A stretch of 64,000 bases of DNA, from contig CM060988.1 in assembly GCA_030765065.1 (NCBI GenBank), forward strand, positions 200,382,565 to 200,446,564, given 5' to 3'. Below, in pieces: positions 20,620 to 33,268 of this stretch. The notes beneath the pieces are model-generated. The model ran no database searches and was not told where the DNA came from. It saw nothing but the letters and a program-made list of their open reading frames with translations. A program made the position numbers and the translations under genes. Position 1 is the stretch's first letter. Each line of letters begins with the position of its first letter. The stretch comes from Deroplatys truncata. Lineage: Eukaryota > Arthropoda > Insecta > Mantodea > Mantidae.

Positions 20620-22829
20620 TTCAAGTCTTTCTAGAAGATAAAAGTTATTATAATCACTTATTTTTATTGAGAAACAAGGCTAAAAGCGTAAAGAAGCTTC
20701 CGCCAAATACAATACATATATAAATTAGTAATGAACATGCTTAACCTATAGCAGACCTTCTAATATTGATCTTGCGTTACCATACAAAGATAAACAACCA
20801 GCTATCTCTAAAAGCACATGACAAAGATACCATCGTTTGTGATGGCTATTAACAATTAACTTAATTTAGTGTGTCATTTAAAGATTATCAATAGAACGTA
20901 CATGTTTTAACCTCAGCCGGCTTTCCAAAATCTACACGAGACCGAACATCAACACCAGCGTGGCAATATCCAACGTTGCCAATTTTTTGTTTGTGTTTAC
21001 TGAGAATTAAAAGAGAACTTATTTCATTACAAAAATTTACACTTAATATTGCATTAGACACAATAACACATAAATGTAATTACCTTCAACAATAGGCCTC
21101 CAGAAATTATCTTACCTGGATGCTGAGCCTATCAGATCCTTACACGGAGCGACTGATGTGGCTATGTATTTTTATTTGATTGTATGAATATCCCCATGCG
21201 TCCTAAAAGCAAGGCTTCTCATTAAGCTGTCTGTTATTTCGCATTACAGTAAAAGACCAAAAAGAAATGTAAAAATTATTGAAAACACTGCATTGATTTC
21301 GACACTAAGGTCTTCGACAAAATTCAGTTATCAGTGGTGGCTGGTGACCCGTGACCCCCGTGACACAATAAACTACCGGAAAAAAGCTCAATTTTGTTTT
21401 TTTCCCCCCATTGTTTATTTTTGTTGCTTTTGATCTCCCAGAATATCACCTTTTTGCGGAATATTTTATGCAAAAGTGCATGTTAGCTGTAATATGACGA
21501 AATAACTATCCTAATTGGCACTGCAATCCTGTTTTAATGGGAAATTATGGAACAAGATCTTTATTTTATGCCACACCACGCCCTTTCTTATCAATATATC
21601 CCTCTAAAGTGGGTGATTTATGTATGTACTGCATTTTTAAAATTAGCTAGCTGATCTTTCAGCTTATCAGTTTGGACAAGGAAACTTTCAGCTTCAGATT
21701 GAACTGTGAAAAGTCAACAAACCATATCTTATAGTTTTTTGGTGCTGACATGCTTCAAATCAATTTGAGACCATTTTAATTGAATACATGAAATGTATAC
21801 AAATTTTAGAAATAAAGTCATATTTATTGCTTTTTAAGACTTTTTTGCATTGCTTTGGTTAGTCGTTTTTGACTTTTGAAAGGAATGGCTGCCAACGTGA
21901 ATCATTCGAGTTTTAGATCCGCAGATCTCTCGGCTACGCCCTGTCGTCGCTTCCCAGTTGCGGTCTAGTGCTACTCTCCTCTCCTAAAAAACATCCCTCG
22001 GCTACGCCTTAAGGCTGAGGGCTCTAAATCGTGTTTTCAGCTATGTTGGGATTTCAACTGTTGGCTTTGAAGACCAACGTAATGCAAGTTACCTATGTTT
22101 TCAATGAAGACCAAAGTAATGTAAAATGTCCCTTTTTAAATATCATTTGTATGCTGTGCATAGGTGATTCAGAAAAGACTCAAGATTATAAATGCCGCCA
22201 CCCAGAAAAAAAAAGTGGATGGATTTTAAGGAATTCTGGGACTAAACTTTATCTATAGTAATATTAAATGAGATTTGGCCATTGATTTATTTTATTCATT
22301 AAATAGGTGCTGAAAACATGTTTCCTTCTAGGCTTTATAGGTTGGATGGCATTTCTTTTATGAGGGATTTCACCCAAGTTTTCTAAATAGCTATAATCAG
22401 CCTTTGATCCCTCTTATAAATGTATGCAGAAAGAGGTGAACAGGCAGGACTCAAAAATTTATATTTTAGCTAAGAAATTACACAGCTTATTTAAATTTTT
22501 TCACTATTTATTTTATAAGGTTTATAGGTCAAAAAGTTTTAGGTTTTCTTTGCTTCCTGTAATTTTCCATAAACCTTGAGAAACTCTGGTACAGAGAAAC
22601 CTTAAGAGGTCTTTTTAATGGAAATACTTCTGTTTCCCTGACTTTGTGGTTAAAAACATGTGTCAAGTTCCCTGAATTATAAGGAAATACAGAAACAAAA
22701 CTTAAAACAGGTAAGACCTTTTGCACATCAATGTTGCAGAGTATATTACTTAGAGAAATGTTAGGCCTATAACATTTCTAACACTTTCACCACTCTCAGG
22801 AGGCAGTGAAGTACAGCAGCTATGAATAT
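20620..22829. other. STT3A upstream/5' flank; no further gene recognised
   Basis: This should contain the STT3A promoter and 5'UTR, but no TATA/Inr arrangement can be singled out. A more G+C-rich patch at 21895-22030 includes an ATG-led reading (MAANVNHSSFRS) that stops after about 27 codons. It also has a hairpin candidate, ccctcgg...ctgaggg, at 21990-22020. Nothing else is recognisable. Confidence 0.4.
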
Positions 22830-23089
22830 TTTCTCTAGGTACCCATTCTTCAACAAACTATTGTTACTAAAGCTTATTCTTCTATCTATTTCATGTTAAT
22901 CAAGATAAGCATTTGCACAAATTGCTGTTATTAAATAAACATCTCCTTATAGGTACAATGGGAATAATGGAATACCATATGTTTGACTATCACCATTAAG
23001 TGATAGTCAAATCTTTTAAGAACAGGTGACTATGCGAGGGCTTTGAAATTTTGTTCTCTTTGCATGATAATGGAAAAAAATAAATAAAT
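22830..23089 (+). repeat. R1 repeat, older copy, left part
   Basis: It contains ttcaacaaactattgtta, ttcatgttaatcaagataag and ctctttgcatgataatgg, and stops in an A-tract (ggaaaaaaataaataaataa). The same copy resumes at 23963. A complete younger R1 sits between. Confidence 0.75.
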
Positions 23090-23962
23090 AATCTGATGTG
23101 TTACATTCACATGGCTTTCTCTCCCTCTTCTGCTTATTAGTGGGTATACAAATTATTCTTACGAAAGTTTAGCTTACCTACTTAATTTTAATCAAGATAA
23201 ACCTTTCCAGAAATAGCTGCATTACACATTTTGTTAATAGATACAAAGGGAATGATAGTCAAATGTTTAGCAACTGGATGCTATATGCTGGCCTTAAAGT
23301 TCCATTCTCTTTCCAGACATTACAAAAAACAACTGAATGTTGACACAGCTTTAAAAGAATCACTAAGTATTGAAAAATTCAAACCACCATTAATAACAGA
23401 TATCTCGGAAATGGCTAATGCCACAAAAAATATTTGAATTAAATTCTGTGTTTCAAAGAGATCTACATTTTTTCTGTAGTGCATTTTTGTCTATCACTTA
23501 ATATTTACCAGTTATACAAGGTTATACAAAATTCCTTCAGAATGAAGAGGACTTCGCAGGCTATTCTCAGAAAATTCAAATATACATTTTATTTGCCATG
23601 TAAATATCTTTAATATATAATATTTTAATAAAAATCATTAGAGCCATTTTTTTAAAATAAAAAATGTTACATGTAATAGGTAAGTTGGGATGGGGGGGAT
23701 TTTCTTGAAAATCTTTGGGTCGTATCTTTGGAAGGTACTGAACCTAAATACTAAGTTTGGTATTTATCCAAACTTCTTGTATTTGAGTTATGATATTCAC
23801 AGACACACATACAAATGCAGACTTTCTTTCTATAAATGCTTTTTTTATGGATTCAGAGGGCCTAAAAAAATGTATTTCCATTGAAATATCAGTATTGAAT
23901 TTTTGTGTGGAATGCAATACCTTCTCTATGTCTTATATATGTGGTACAGAAAGTAAAAAATG
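23090..23962 (+). repeat. R1 repeat, complete, nested in an older R1
   Basis: The head tctgatgtgttacattcac abuts the A-tract of the older copy and the tail ggtacagaaagtaaaaa is followed at once by the older copy's next bases (tgcataccgatttt). This is a clean self-insertion. Confidence 0.8.
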
Positions 23963-24546
23963 CATACCGATTTTACAGCTAAAAAGCATAAAGTATTTGA
24001 CAATTCAAACCAATAATAAAGAATATATTGAAAATGACCAATGCTACAAAAACTTATGTTTGACATGAAATGTGATTTAACAAGATCTACATTTTTTGTG
24101 TAGCAAGTTTTTGTCTTTTTGTTATGGTTTACATGTTATACAAAATTCATTCACAGACTATTCCCAAAAAATTCAAGATTAACATTTTGTCATATAAACA
24201 TCATTCTTAAATATATGGTGTTTTGATCAAAATCTTTGAGCCATTTTTGAGAAAATACAAAATTTTGAAAAATTTTCTATATAAAGGATAGTTTGCTTTG
24301 GGAACATTTTCTTGAAAATCTTTGTGTCACAACTTTGGAGGATACTGAACTTAGACGTCAAGTTTGGTATTTATCATACTTTTTGTTTTGGAGTTAGATC
24401 ACAGACAAACAAAAACCTTTTTCTAAAACTATTTTTTATTCAGGGGGCCTCAAAACATGTATTTCTGGTGAGATCTCATAATCATATTTTTAGGTGAAAT
24501 ACAATACCACTTCTACCTACTGGGTACATGGTAGAGAAAGTAAAAA
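23963..24546 (+). repeat. R1 repeat, older copy, right part
   Basis: It runs from just after the internal A-tract to a proper tail (catggtagagaaagtaaaaa), completing the copy begun at 22830. Confidence 0.75.
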
Positions 24547-25027
24547 AGCAAATAAATTTCTCATTAAATTAATTGAAAATGTGATATCACATTAAGAAAT
24601 TTTTCATTCTTGACTGTGTTCCAAGTGCTACATAACTAGATTCATGCTGCAGCCTGTCTGTTTCATTAGCCTTGCATACTTTACCACTTAATTGCTCTCT
24701 GTTCTTCCCAATTTTTGTATGTCATTCACCTTTAGAACTCATTATGATAATAGAAACTCAAGTTTTCAGTCTATGCTAAAAACATTGCTCAAAGACTGGG
24801 ATAGTTGGAGCTTTTGCAAAACACATCAGAAGCTTTTAATGAACTTTTGTACCTTCTTTGGTCCCGTAGTTATTTAATAATACAGGAACTCCTGACATCA
24901 ATACATAGACAAAACTGGTGAATATGAAGAAGATTCCCCACTCCCAGGCCACCAAGTTAAACATTTTGGAAATAGCACATGGTCTGCAACCATCAAGGAA
25001 TATACTTTTCTCATCAATAAAATGTTT
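24547..25027. other. Intergenic, nothing recognised
   Basis: A+T-rich spacer between R1 copies. No ORF of interest. Confidence 0.4.
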
Positions 25028-25826
25028 TAATGTGTTACATTCACATGACTTTCTCTACCCTCTATCGCTTATTAGTGGGTATATAAACTATTATTACGAA
25101 AGTTTATTTTCCTATCTATTTCAATTTAATTGAGATAAAACTTTCCAGAATGTGCATTACACATTTTGTTGTAGATACAAATGGAATAGCAATATTCAAA
25201 TGTTTTAGAACTGATACTATATGCTGGCCTTAAAATTCCATTCTTTTTCCATGACATCACAAGAAACAACTGAAAATTGACATTAGAACCATTAATAAAG
25301 GATATCTCGGAAATGGTTGATGCCACAAAAAAGGTTATTTGAAATAAATAGTGTTTTTAAAGAGATCTGCATTTTTTGCGCAGTACTTCTTTATCTATCA
25401 GATTGTATAACTTCCTTCAGAATGAAGAGGACTTCACAAGCTATATCTAGAAAATCCAAGATATATATTTTATTGGTCATGTAAATATATTTAATATATG
25501 GTATTTTAATCGAAATCATTACAGCCATTTTTCAGAAAATCAAAAATACTCAAAAAATGTTCCATGTAAAGGGTAGTTTGCAGTTGGGAGATTTTTTCGA
25601 AAATCATGTTACATCTTTGGAAGATATTAAACTTAAATATTAAGTTTGGTATTTACGCGACATTTTGTTTTTGAGTTATGCTGTTCACAGAACACACATA
25701 GAAATTTTTCTAAATATACTATTTTTTTTTTTTTGTTTGATAAAGGGAGCCTCAAAACATGTAACTTTGGATAGAGTGCAATACCTTGTCTACCTGCTAT
25801 GTATGTGGTAAAGAAAGTAGAAATCT
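25028..25826 (+). repeat. R1 repeat, near full length, diverged
   Basis: The head tgtgttacattcacatgac and a tail near tgtggtaaagaaagtag are both present. The internal order is the same as the reference copy. Confidence 0.75.
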
Positions 25827-26689
25827 AAGATGTGTTACTGGAAGAATTCTCACCATCGGCAGAATTTGATGATGGGGAGAGTCATCTCATCTTATGCATC
25901 TTGGATTTTTTAAATTCAACGTATGTGTAGCATATGTGTCTACATGTTAAAATATTTTATAAATTCATAATACTTCATTATGCTCCTCTCCATTAATAAG
26001 TATATATATTGGCTGAATAGTTTCTAATTCTGTAGAATTAGAAATGGACCACTCTGAGGTTTTAATGTTAACTCTAGCACACAATTGCAGTATTTGAATA
26101 AAATGTCAAAATACATATTACTGTGATGAGGCAAGGTGTCCACTTCATGGTTAGCAGACATGTCCTTCAGTGCTAGCTGGCAAATGATTGGTTGGGGAGA
26201 GAGACAGGGGAAGTGCTCCCTGCTGAGGAAGCATCTAGTAGAGGACTAACTGAGAATAATGGCAAAACTTCCAAAACCTGACCCCCCCCCCCCTCAGCAG
26301 CATACAAAGTTTCTTGAAGGCACCTGTGGGTATAAAGAGCAGTAGCTTTTTGACATGATGAGGGAAGCAAGGGAGAGAGGAGTCCTGTGATCAACACTCT
26401 GGTGAGCGATTGTGGAAGATAGGAAGGAATCCTATGTTCAACACACTAGTGAGTGATTGAAGAGAAATGCAACAATGGAGACACTCTTGAACCTGACTCC
26501 ATTGCATTTAGTTGTAATGATGGAGGCCACTCTATACACTGCAACACACTAAGCAACTGAGAATTCCTGAAATAGATTCAGACTTGCTAAGAATTAGGGA
26601 ATACATAGGAGATGCATCTTTAGAAATGCACTCAGACTATATAATTCATATTAAACACTTCATAAAGAACTTCAGGTCATTACTGATCC
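25827..26689. other. Intergenic, no gene; poly-C tract
   Basis: A run of C at 26281-26292 is the only marked feature. A 74-codon minus ORF here has no support. Confidence 0.35.
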
Positions 26690-27560
26690 TGAATCAATGA
26701 ATGAATAAAACGCTGGAAGCTCATATAAAAACTTTGATGTGGTTTATAGGCAGCTCCAAGGATGGCTCAGGAACAGGATCCAGAGTATATGGCATAAGGC
26801 CAAGGTGCAAGAAGTTATTTTTCCCCCTTGGGTGAATATGCTACTGTTTTTAAAACAGAAGTTTATTCTATTATTCAATGCACACATGAGGAGAGCTTAC
26901 ACTAGTAAACATATCCTTATCTTCTCAGACAGCCAGGCTGCACTTAAGGCTCTAAGTAGTCATAAGGTAATGTCAGGACTGGCTTTAAACTGCTTAAGCA
27001 TGCTCACAAGCTTAACAGAACAGAATGAAGTTCAACTCATTTGAGTACCAAGTCAAAGTGGCATAGAGGGAAATGAAAAAGATGATGAACTCTCAAGACA
27101 AGGAGCAGCTTCATAATTTATTGGGCCAGAACCGGCTCTAGGAATATCTCAATGTTTAGTAAGAAAGGCTATTAAGAACTGGTCCAAAGTCGATCATAAA
27201 ACCTGGCTTAAAACTCCAGGAAACAAACATGGTAAACTATTTATTAGAAAATTATGTAAGAAAATAGCTGAAAGCTTACATAAATGTAAAGACGTCAGCT
27301 GAGAACAATTATAGCATTTCTCAGGACATGCTTCTGTGAAAAAGCATCTTAACACAATGGGAGTGTTTCAGGGTAACTTAGATTGCAGATTGTGCAAGAA
27401 AGAAACTGAAACAGCTCAGCACATTGTATGCTCCTGTGAGGCTTTGGCTTTTGGGAAAATGTTTTTAGAACCAAAAGAGTTTGAAACATATCGGTTATGA
27501 GACTGTATTCCTTGGTAAAGGGTACAGGTATAATGAATTGCTTTAAAACATAACAGGTAG
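26690..27560 (+). pseudogene. LINE fragment with RNase H domain (I/Jockey-type)
   Basis: Plus-strand pieces over several frames: SKDGSGTGSRVYG (RNase H start, family TDGSK), FPLGEYATVFKTEVYS (Glu region), LIFSDSQAALKALSSHK (the conserved D-S-Q-A-A-L-K block), then NEVQLI and a decayed W-V-P-G-H region. The C-terminal zinc-knuckle-like LDCRLCKKETETAQHIVC follows at 27375-27430. This order (RNase H then CxxC...H..C) is typical of I-clade and related insect LINEs. Stops at several places make it non-functional. The RT is missing upstream. Confidence 0.85.
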
Positions 27561-27899
27561 CACAATAAGCCCAAGGCTGAAGTGTGTCTGGAGCAATGAT
27601 GGGAATCTGTATCGAACAAGACAAGATTGAAGAAAAAAAGTCTGCTTCACAAGCGGTTTATTGCAAAATTACATGCAAGGAAAAACTGACGAAGACACAT
27701 TATTCTATCATGATAAACAGGTTCTGATGCCTTTAGTTGGACCAGTTATTCATATACCTGAATTGTTCCTCTGTGAAGAATGTCTGGATATTCACGATCT
27801 CAGAGAAAAGATTTGGACGAGTTACACCTGAGATGCTTCATCATACCTGAGAGATACTAGCCATGAAGTGAACAAACTTCTCAATATTCTAGAATATAT

Positions 27900-28560
27900 T
27901 TACAGATTACACAAATATACATACAGAGCCTTTGTTTGATACCTGGCTGGCTTTATGGAAATTGTCTTGGCACTGGGAAGTACGCTGTTTGTCAGCAGAG
28001 TCGGATATTCATAGCCCCTTGAATTCAAGTGCATAGATTTCTTATGCAAATTATAACTGCAATAACCACATACCTTCATCACAGATGATGTTGGAAATGA
28101 TGTCCACATCTTTCACACCTTTTAACAAAATTTGTATTAACATGGCCACAGAGCAATCATTAACCATAGCCAATACCCAGTTGTACAAATTAACTCCACC
28201 CACACTATTACGTTGTTTCAATTCCTGAACTACAGATATCTTATAGACTTTTGATTTTAAAGGTTTACTGACATTTCAAGCCGAGGTTTGCAAAATTAAG
28301 GATTCCTATGCAAGATTTCTCAAAGTTTTTTTTGGACTTTGTTCTAACATTTTTCCGATGTCATCAAGCTTTTCCTCTGTATGAACACAGCAATTTACTT
28401 TTGATTTCTTATCAATAGATCCCATTTCCCTAAATCTATTCACAATATTATGAACCATTTCTGTGTGAGGCACACAAACAGCAGGGAATCTTCTCACTTC
28501 TCTACAAGAGTTTGTTGTCACATAGAAATTCTGTGTGCAGGCATTTTAAGGTGAGGCCAC
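27900..28560 (-). pseudogene. DDE-type transposase relic, N-terminal half
   Basis: The minus strand reads PAVCVPHTEMVHNIVNRFRE, then KLDDIGKMLEQSPKKTLRNL and KVYKISVVQELKQRNSVGG. This matches the helix-turn-helix and linker of the arthropod transposase family also present at 41418-42760 (there LDQSPKKSLRRLSQETGYSY and PYRITIVHQLQEPD). The catalytic half has decayed. Confidence 0.75.
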
Positions 28561-28789
28561 AGACCGGCTATATGCATAGCATACTGTACTGAATGACCTC
28601 GGTACTTTTCCAATGTGCAATGGTGGCACATGGCTCATTCAAGGTTATTTTATCAGCTGTGTTCGTGCTGTAACGAGAGTTGTGCATCTCAAAGGTGAAA
28701 GTTTATTCAAGACATCTGAGTTGCGTGTTAATGTCCTGTTATTAGTTCATTACAATGTCTGCTAACAAATTCATGCTGAATGAGTTTTT

Positions 28790-28990
28790 ATGTGCGATAC
28801 ACATGTAAAAACCGAATCATGAAGACAGATGTGTAGACAATTTCAGGTATTCCAGTTCCAGGCAGAGAAACTGTTAGATGTCTGGTTAATAAGTTTAAGA
28901 CAATGGGATCGCTAAACCTAAGAAGTGAAAACAAAATATTTTAATGGAGGAAAAAATTATGAAATTGGTGCATCTATTTGTGGGGAAGCC
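28790..28990 (+). pseudogene. DDE-type transposase N-terminal fragment
   Basis: The plus-strand reading SGIPVPGRETVRCLVNKFKT, then MGSLN, is the same helix-turn-helix block as at 28400-28520 but on the opposite strand. The two form a head-to-head pair separated by about 230 bp. Confidence 0.6.
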
Positions 28991-29075
28991 TGAAAAAAAG
29001 GTTTATAGGAACAATTCCCACACCATATACAAACTTAAGGAAAATATAAATACAGAAATTATGAACATTATGCAA

Positions 29076-29310
29076 GAATTTATGCATGTGTATGGAAATG
29101 TCAGGTATTGATGTAGATGTCACATTTATAACAAGGTCAGTACTTGTTATAGTGCAGCTTAATATCACTCGTGAGTAAGAAATGCAGGAGTTACGCATGT
29201 GTATGGAAATGTCAGGTATTGATGTAGATGTCACATTTATAACAAGGTCAGTACTTGTTATAGTGCAGCTTACTATCACTCGTGAGTAAGAAACGCAGGA
29301 GTTATGGAAC
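29076..29310. repeat. Tandem duplication, 2 copies of 111 bp
   Basis: catgtgtatggaaatgtcag, gtagatgtcacatttataac and cttgttatagtgcagctta recur at a spacing of 111 bp with few differences. The duplicated unit gives a repeated peptide (SRVIVSCTITSTDLVINVTS) on the minus strand, but there is no independent evidence that it is expressed. Confidence 0.9.
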
Positions 29311-29859
29311 AAAAAAACTCTCAGTGTGCACAGCACATATACGCACGATCCAAGGCCCACCATAAAACAATTGCATTGCTTTATGGACGTTTTGGCATTG
29401 TGACAGCACTGACACATATGACACTAAAATACGTGGTCTCACAACATATCAACCTCTGAACACCAGACTGATTAGCCAGCACATGGAGAGGGAACAGAAA
29501 CAGTGCAGGGCAAGCAATTCCCTGTAAGTTTTATAGCTTTCAAAACGTATCACCCTGTCTGTATTTGCAAGAGAGTTTTTACGACTTTCTTTATAGCATA
29601 TTACATTACTTTTACATTGAGCCTCTGGTTCCTGTCTGTTTCACATGGACTAGCAATTTTCAGCAATTTTTATTTTTTTAAAGAAATAAACAACTTACAT
29701 AACAACACATCTGTTAAAATAACTGACTATTGTACTATTCTCCGCTAAAACTAGTTTATGAGTTATGAATGTTTGGATTTTTTAAGAAATGTATGAAAAC
29801 TGAATGTTTCAGCTAATTCAGTTGCTTTTCACTTTTGGACTCAAAACCATGAAATAGAC

Positions 29860-30110
29860 ACCAATATCCAGTTGCTGAAACCAGCCCAAAAACCCAGAGC
29901 TTGAAGTATGGGAGAAGATTTACATAAACAAGTTTGAAAACCGCATCATGAATTTTGATTTGCCAGAAGCAAACAACTCTCTATTTAGCTTCATCCACCA
30001 GAGGACACCCCAGGCTTTCAACAATACAACTTGAGAGTTCATCTGACAGTCAACACGCAGCTGATGATGTGAACTCATACTCACGATACTTGTTCTACAA
30101 AATAAATAGT
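29860..30110 (+). pseudogene. Penelope-like element C-terminal tail
   Basis: The plus strand reads LEVWEKIYINKFENRIMNFD, then LPEANNSLFSFIHQRTPQAF. The W-E-K-I-x-I-x-K...MNFD/EIP pattern is the one following the GIY-YIG domain in the other PLE pieces here. A hammerhead-like motif follows at 30061-30088. Confidence 0.65.
30061..30088 (+). ncRNA. Hammerhead-like core motif downstream of a PLE tail
   Basis: ctgatga, then a possible stem (gtga...tcac), then gata in place of gaaa. Its position after the PLE coding tail matches the copies at 58326 and 59726. It is probably decayed. Confidence 0.3.
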
Positions 30111-30261
30111 TGAGTGAAGCTAGTAAGAGTGTTTAGGTTGACTCCACTTTCATCAAGTGTATTTTATTAATTGCTTCACTGTATGTGATTCCACTACTTT
30201 TTGGATAATTTTAAAATGTTGTAGCTTTTATTTAGATAATACTAGTTATAATTAAACATAA

Positions 30262-30800
30262 TAACAAAATTTGATATGTTCCATTCACATGACCTTCTCT
30301 AAGTACTATCATTTATTTTTATTTCTGTTTTACAAACTGTTCTTATAAAAGCTTATTTTTCTATCTACTTCATGTTGAGACAAACATTTGCAGAAATAAT
30401 TTTGTTGCTTTTGATAAGAGAGAGATATAGAAGCGAGGTGATCAGGTCACTATAAGCTGGCTTTGGAATTCCATTCTCTTTGCACGACATCACAAAAAAC
30501 AAACAAATGTGCCTTAGCACTAAAAAAAAAAATGTGAGGAAAGTATTGGAACATTTAAAGCAATAGCAACAAATATCTTGAAAAGTGATTAATGACATAT
30601 AAATGGTACGTTTGAATGAGATCTATATCTTTTGCATAATAGTTTTTACTATCTTATAGTTCTCTAAATTCATTGAGAAGGACTTCATAGCCCTATCACA
30701 GAATATTCAATAATGCAGTCATGCAAATATGTTAACTATACAATATTATAATAAATATCATTTGAGCTATTTCTTAGAAAATCAAAACTGAAGAACAATT
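30262..30800 (+). repeat. R1 repeat, left two thirds, diverged
   Basis: The head tgatatgttccattcacatg, the block acttcatgttgagacaaac and attccattctctttgca follow the R1 order. The tail is replaced by a C/T-rich run (30820-30930). Confidence 0.65.
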
Positions 30801-31048
30801 TTCCACGTACATACCTATCTCTCCCTCCCATCTCTTTCCATCACTATCTGTCTCTATCTCTCCTTCTATCTTCCCTCTTTCCATAGCTATCTCCCTTCCC
30901 CATCAATCCCTCCCTCTCTTGTTACCATGAATATACATTTCAACACAGTTTCCACATATTGAAACCTTGTTTAATAATGAAACAATTCTCAGGTAAAAAT
31001 ATATTGTGATTTAACATAGTGAGGATCGAAAATCACTTTTTATATGAA

Positions 31049-32357
31049 TACTACCAAGAGAGCCAATGAACTAAGGACCAGCTGCACAGTGTTTTTTTCA
31101 CTGGGCATGCGGACGCATAATTCCATGCTACTGGCTTGGCTTTGCTCTACTCTGGCTCTGCAGTTAACAGTGATATGCTGTAGTTCAGTTATTACAAGTT
31201 ATTTATTATTTTGTACTGTATTTAGTCACAAAGTATATTACGGCTCAGTATATGTTTTCTACTGTGCAGCGTGTATTTATTTATGATTTGTATGTGTTAA
31301 CTCAGTCAGCTCATCCTATGAAAACACCATTTGCAGAAAGATTTTCAGGTGTAAAAGTTCCAGGTCGTCGTACAACAATCCACACACTTTATAATAAATT
31401 TCACGCCACAGAAAGTGTTTGTTCAGTCTAAGAAACCTAAAAGACAGTGTGAGGTTCTTACTGAAGAAACATTAGATGACATTAGTCATCGTTTGGAGAC
31501 TTCCCCTCAAAAATCACATAGGCATCTTTCACAACAGTCACATGGCTCTGTGTGAAGAGCTACTAAATTGTTGAAGTTAAAACCAAATAAAATAGCTGTG
31601 GCACATGATCTTCAAACAGGTCATCCTGCAAATAGGCACACATTTTGTAAGTGGAATCTCAATAGTGTATACAATGGTGAACTAGACCCATATTTAACAG
31701 ACGAGGCTTGGTTCCACCTTTATGAATATCTGTGTACACAAAATAATTGTTACTGGAGCTCTAACAAACCTAATATTGTCTATGAATTACCCCTCCATTA
31801 CGAAAAAATTGTTGTATGGTGCACCATGAGCGGAGAAAGAATTATAGGGCCAACTTTTTTGAGTCAGTTGGCACTCCTACATACATGAATACCATTTTGA
31901 GCCCAACTTTTACAGAATTAACACACATTGAGCATGATTTTGCCTTTTCTCAACAACACTCTGCCACAGCTCATACTGCCAATATTTTGATGAGGACAAC
32001 TGAAAAAGTGTTTGAGAAGAGCATTATTAGCAGAGATTTGTGTGTAAGACAAACCCACACACCCTGGAAGAATTAAAACAAAATATCCACCAGAAATTGC
32101 CAGCAGTTCTCAACATGAACTACAGCGAGTGATGGTTAGTTTCCTAAAGAGGTGCCAGAAATGTATGGACAACGACGGTGGCCAGTTTCAGCATCTCCTT
32201 TCATAAAGTTAGTAAGTAAAGCCTTTAAAAGTAGTTTTAAAAATGTGGTATGGTTGCATCCACCCATTCTATGATAGCTACAGATGGCAAGTGCCAACTG
32301 CACAAACAGGAAAAACAGTGTGTAAGCAGTTTTTAGCTCATTGGCTCTCCAGGTATA
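31049..32357 (+). mobile_element. DDE-type DNA transposon with ~55-bp TIRs, broken transposase
   Basis: The terminal inverted repeats share agagccaatgaactaa (31058) and ttagctcattggctct (32335), with homology extending through the cacactgttttt region. Inside, the plus strand encodes a decayed transposase: HRKCLFSLRNLK, LETSPQKSHRHLSQQ-like, LQTGHPANRHTFCKWNLNS, DEAWFHLYEYLCTQNN (catalytic DE) and VVWCTMSGERIIGPTF. Near the end is a degenerate HSATAHTANI with its Asp lost. It is the same family as 41418-42760, but with different TIR sequence and many stops. Confidence 0.8.
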
Positions 32358-32554
32358 ATATACACTAACTTTTAATTGAAACAGAAAGTCATGTGAATAC
32401 ATCACATCAGATATTTTTTAAACAAATATCTATTTCAACAAACTTCTATATCCCAATGTTACCTTCATAACTAACTGCATACATAATTTCTTTTTCCTCC
32501 CTCTTTCTTCTTTAGTTTCAATTTTCTTCATGAGAAGGCTAAAAACAAAAGCTT

Positions 32555-32559
32555 TATGC

Positions 32560-32642
<83 letters not shown>
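32555..32642. repeat. (AAT)n microsatellite
   Basis: About 29 perfect units. It abuts the repeat at 32643-32960 and is likely its 3' tail read on the minus strand as (ATT)n. Confidence 0.97.
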
Positions 32643-32643
<1 letters not shown>

Positions 32644-32960
32644 CCTGTGGTGCTACAGCCCACAAAGAGGCTTGACCTGCCAACCCGACTGCTGCTCTCA
32701 CGCCCACGTAGCACAGCAGAAGTGGCTGATCATCCAACCAATGTAGGGAAGTGATGTGGCCAGCATTGCACATCCCCAAGACAGAATGTTGGCCTTCGTG
32801 GCCGGGATTGCTGCCTGTCGCAGCCTCTCACTTTCCTCATGATGCTTAGTGGGCACCAGTCCTATACCCGGGACATGAAATCTGCACTCCCATGGGTGAG
32901 ATTGAAGCCGGGCAAATTGTGTGGCCGGGAACCAGAACTCCACGCCACAGTGCAGGACAT
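32643..32960 (-). repeat. SINE-like insect repeat with (ATT)n tail
   Basis: This relatively G+C-rich unit starts cctgtggtgctacagccc next to the AAT run and continues tgacctgccaacccga, tggctgatcatccaacc and atgatgcttagtgggcacc. The combination of cctgtggtgctacagccca with an adjacent AAT run resembles a repeat common in insect genomes. I cannot name it and only one copy is here. Confidence 0.45.
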
Positions 32961-33069
32961 TTATGGAAGAATAAGTTGTAGAAAACATATGAATATTTAA
33001 TAAAACTTACCATGTAAATGCTAGAAGGTGAAAAATGAAAATAAATTAAGTATCAACAATAATCATATT

Positions 33070-33075
33070 TTTATT
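33070..33075 (-). terminator. Poly(A) signal of the MED12-like gene
   Basis: AATAAA on the minus strand lies 194 nt downstream of the TAG stop at 33269-33271. It is the first canonical signal after the stop, and is consistent with a short 3'UTR ending near 33050. Confidence 0.6.
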
Positions 33076-33268
33076 TTGACAATCACATCATCACAGAAAG
33101 AAGGAGAAGTTTGTTTTTACTTGTTTAAAATTATCGCTATGGAATATTTGTCAAGGAAGCATTTGTAATTTTTGTACATAAAGTCAATTCCGTAGCAGCC
33201 AAAGTCTTCTGTACACTTACACTGTATAACAAAGAATCTCTGTTTTAATATAAATATAAATTTGTACA

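Noticed and set aside
21895-22260. Possible first exon of a gene divergent from STT3A (MAANVNHSSFRS...)
   Set aside because: The frame closes after ~27 codons and no downstream exon or recognisable protein follows.
29503-29748. 81-codon plus-strand ORF
   Set aside because: No similarity, A+T-driven composition and no gene context.
32430-32779. ORFs with long Leu, Tyr or Asn runs
   Set aside because: These are the three frames of the AAT microsatellite.
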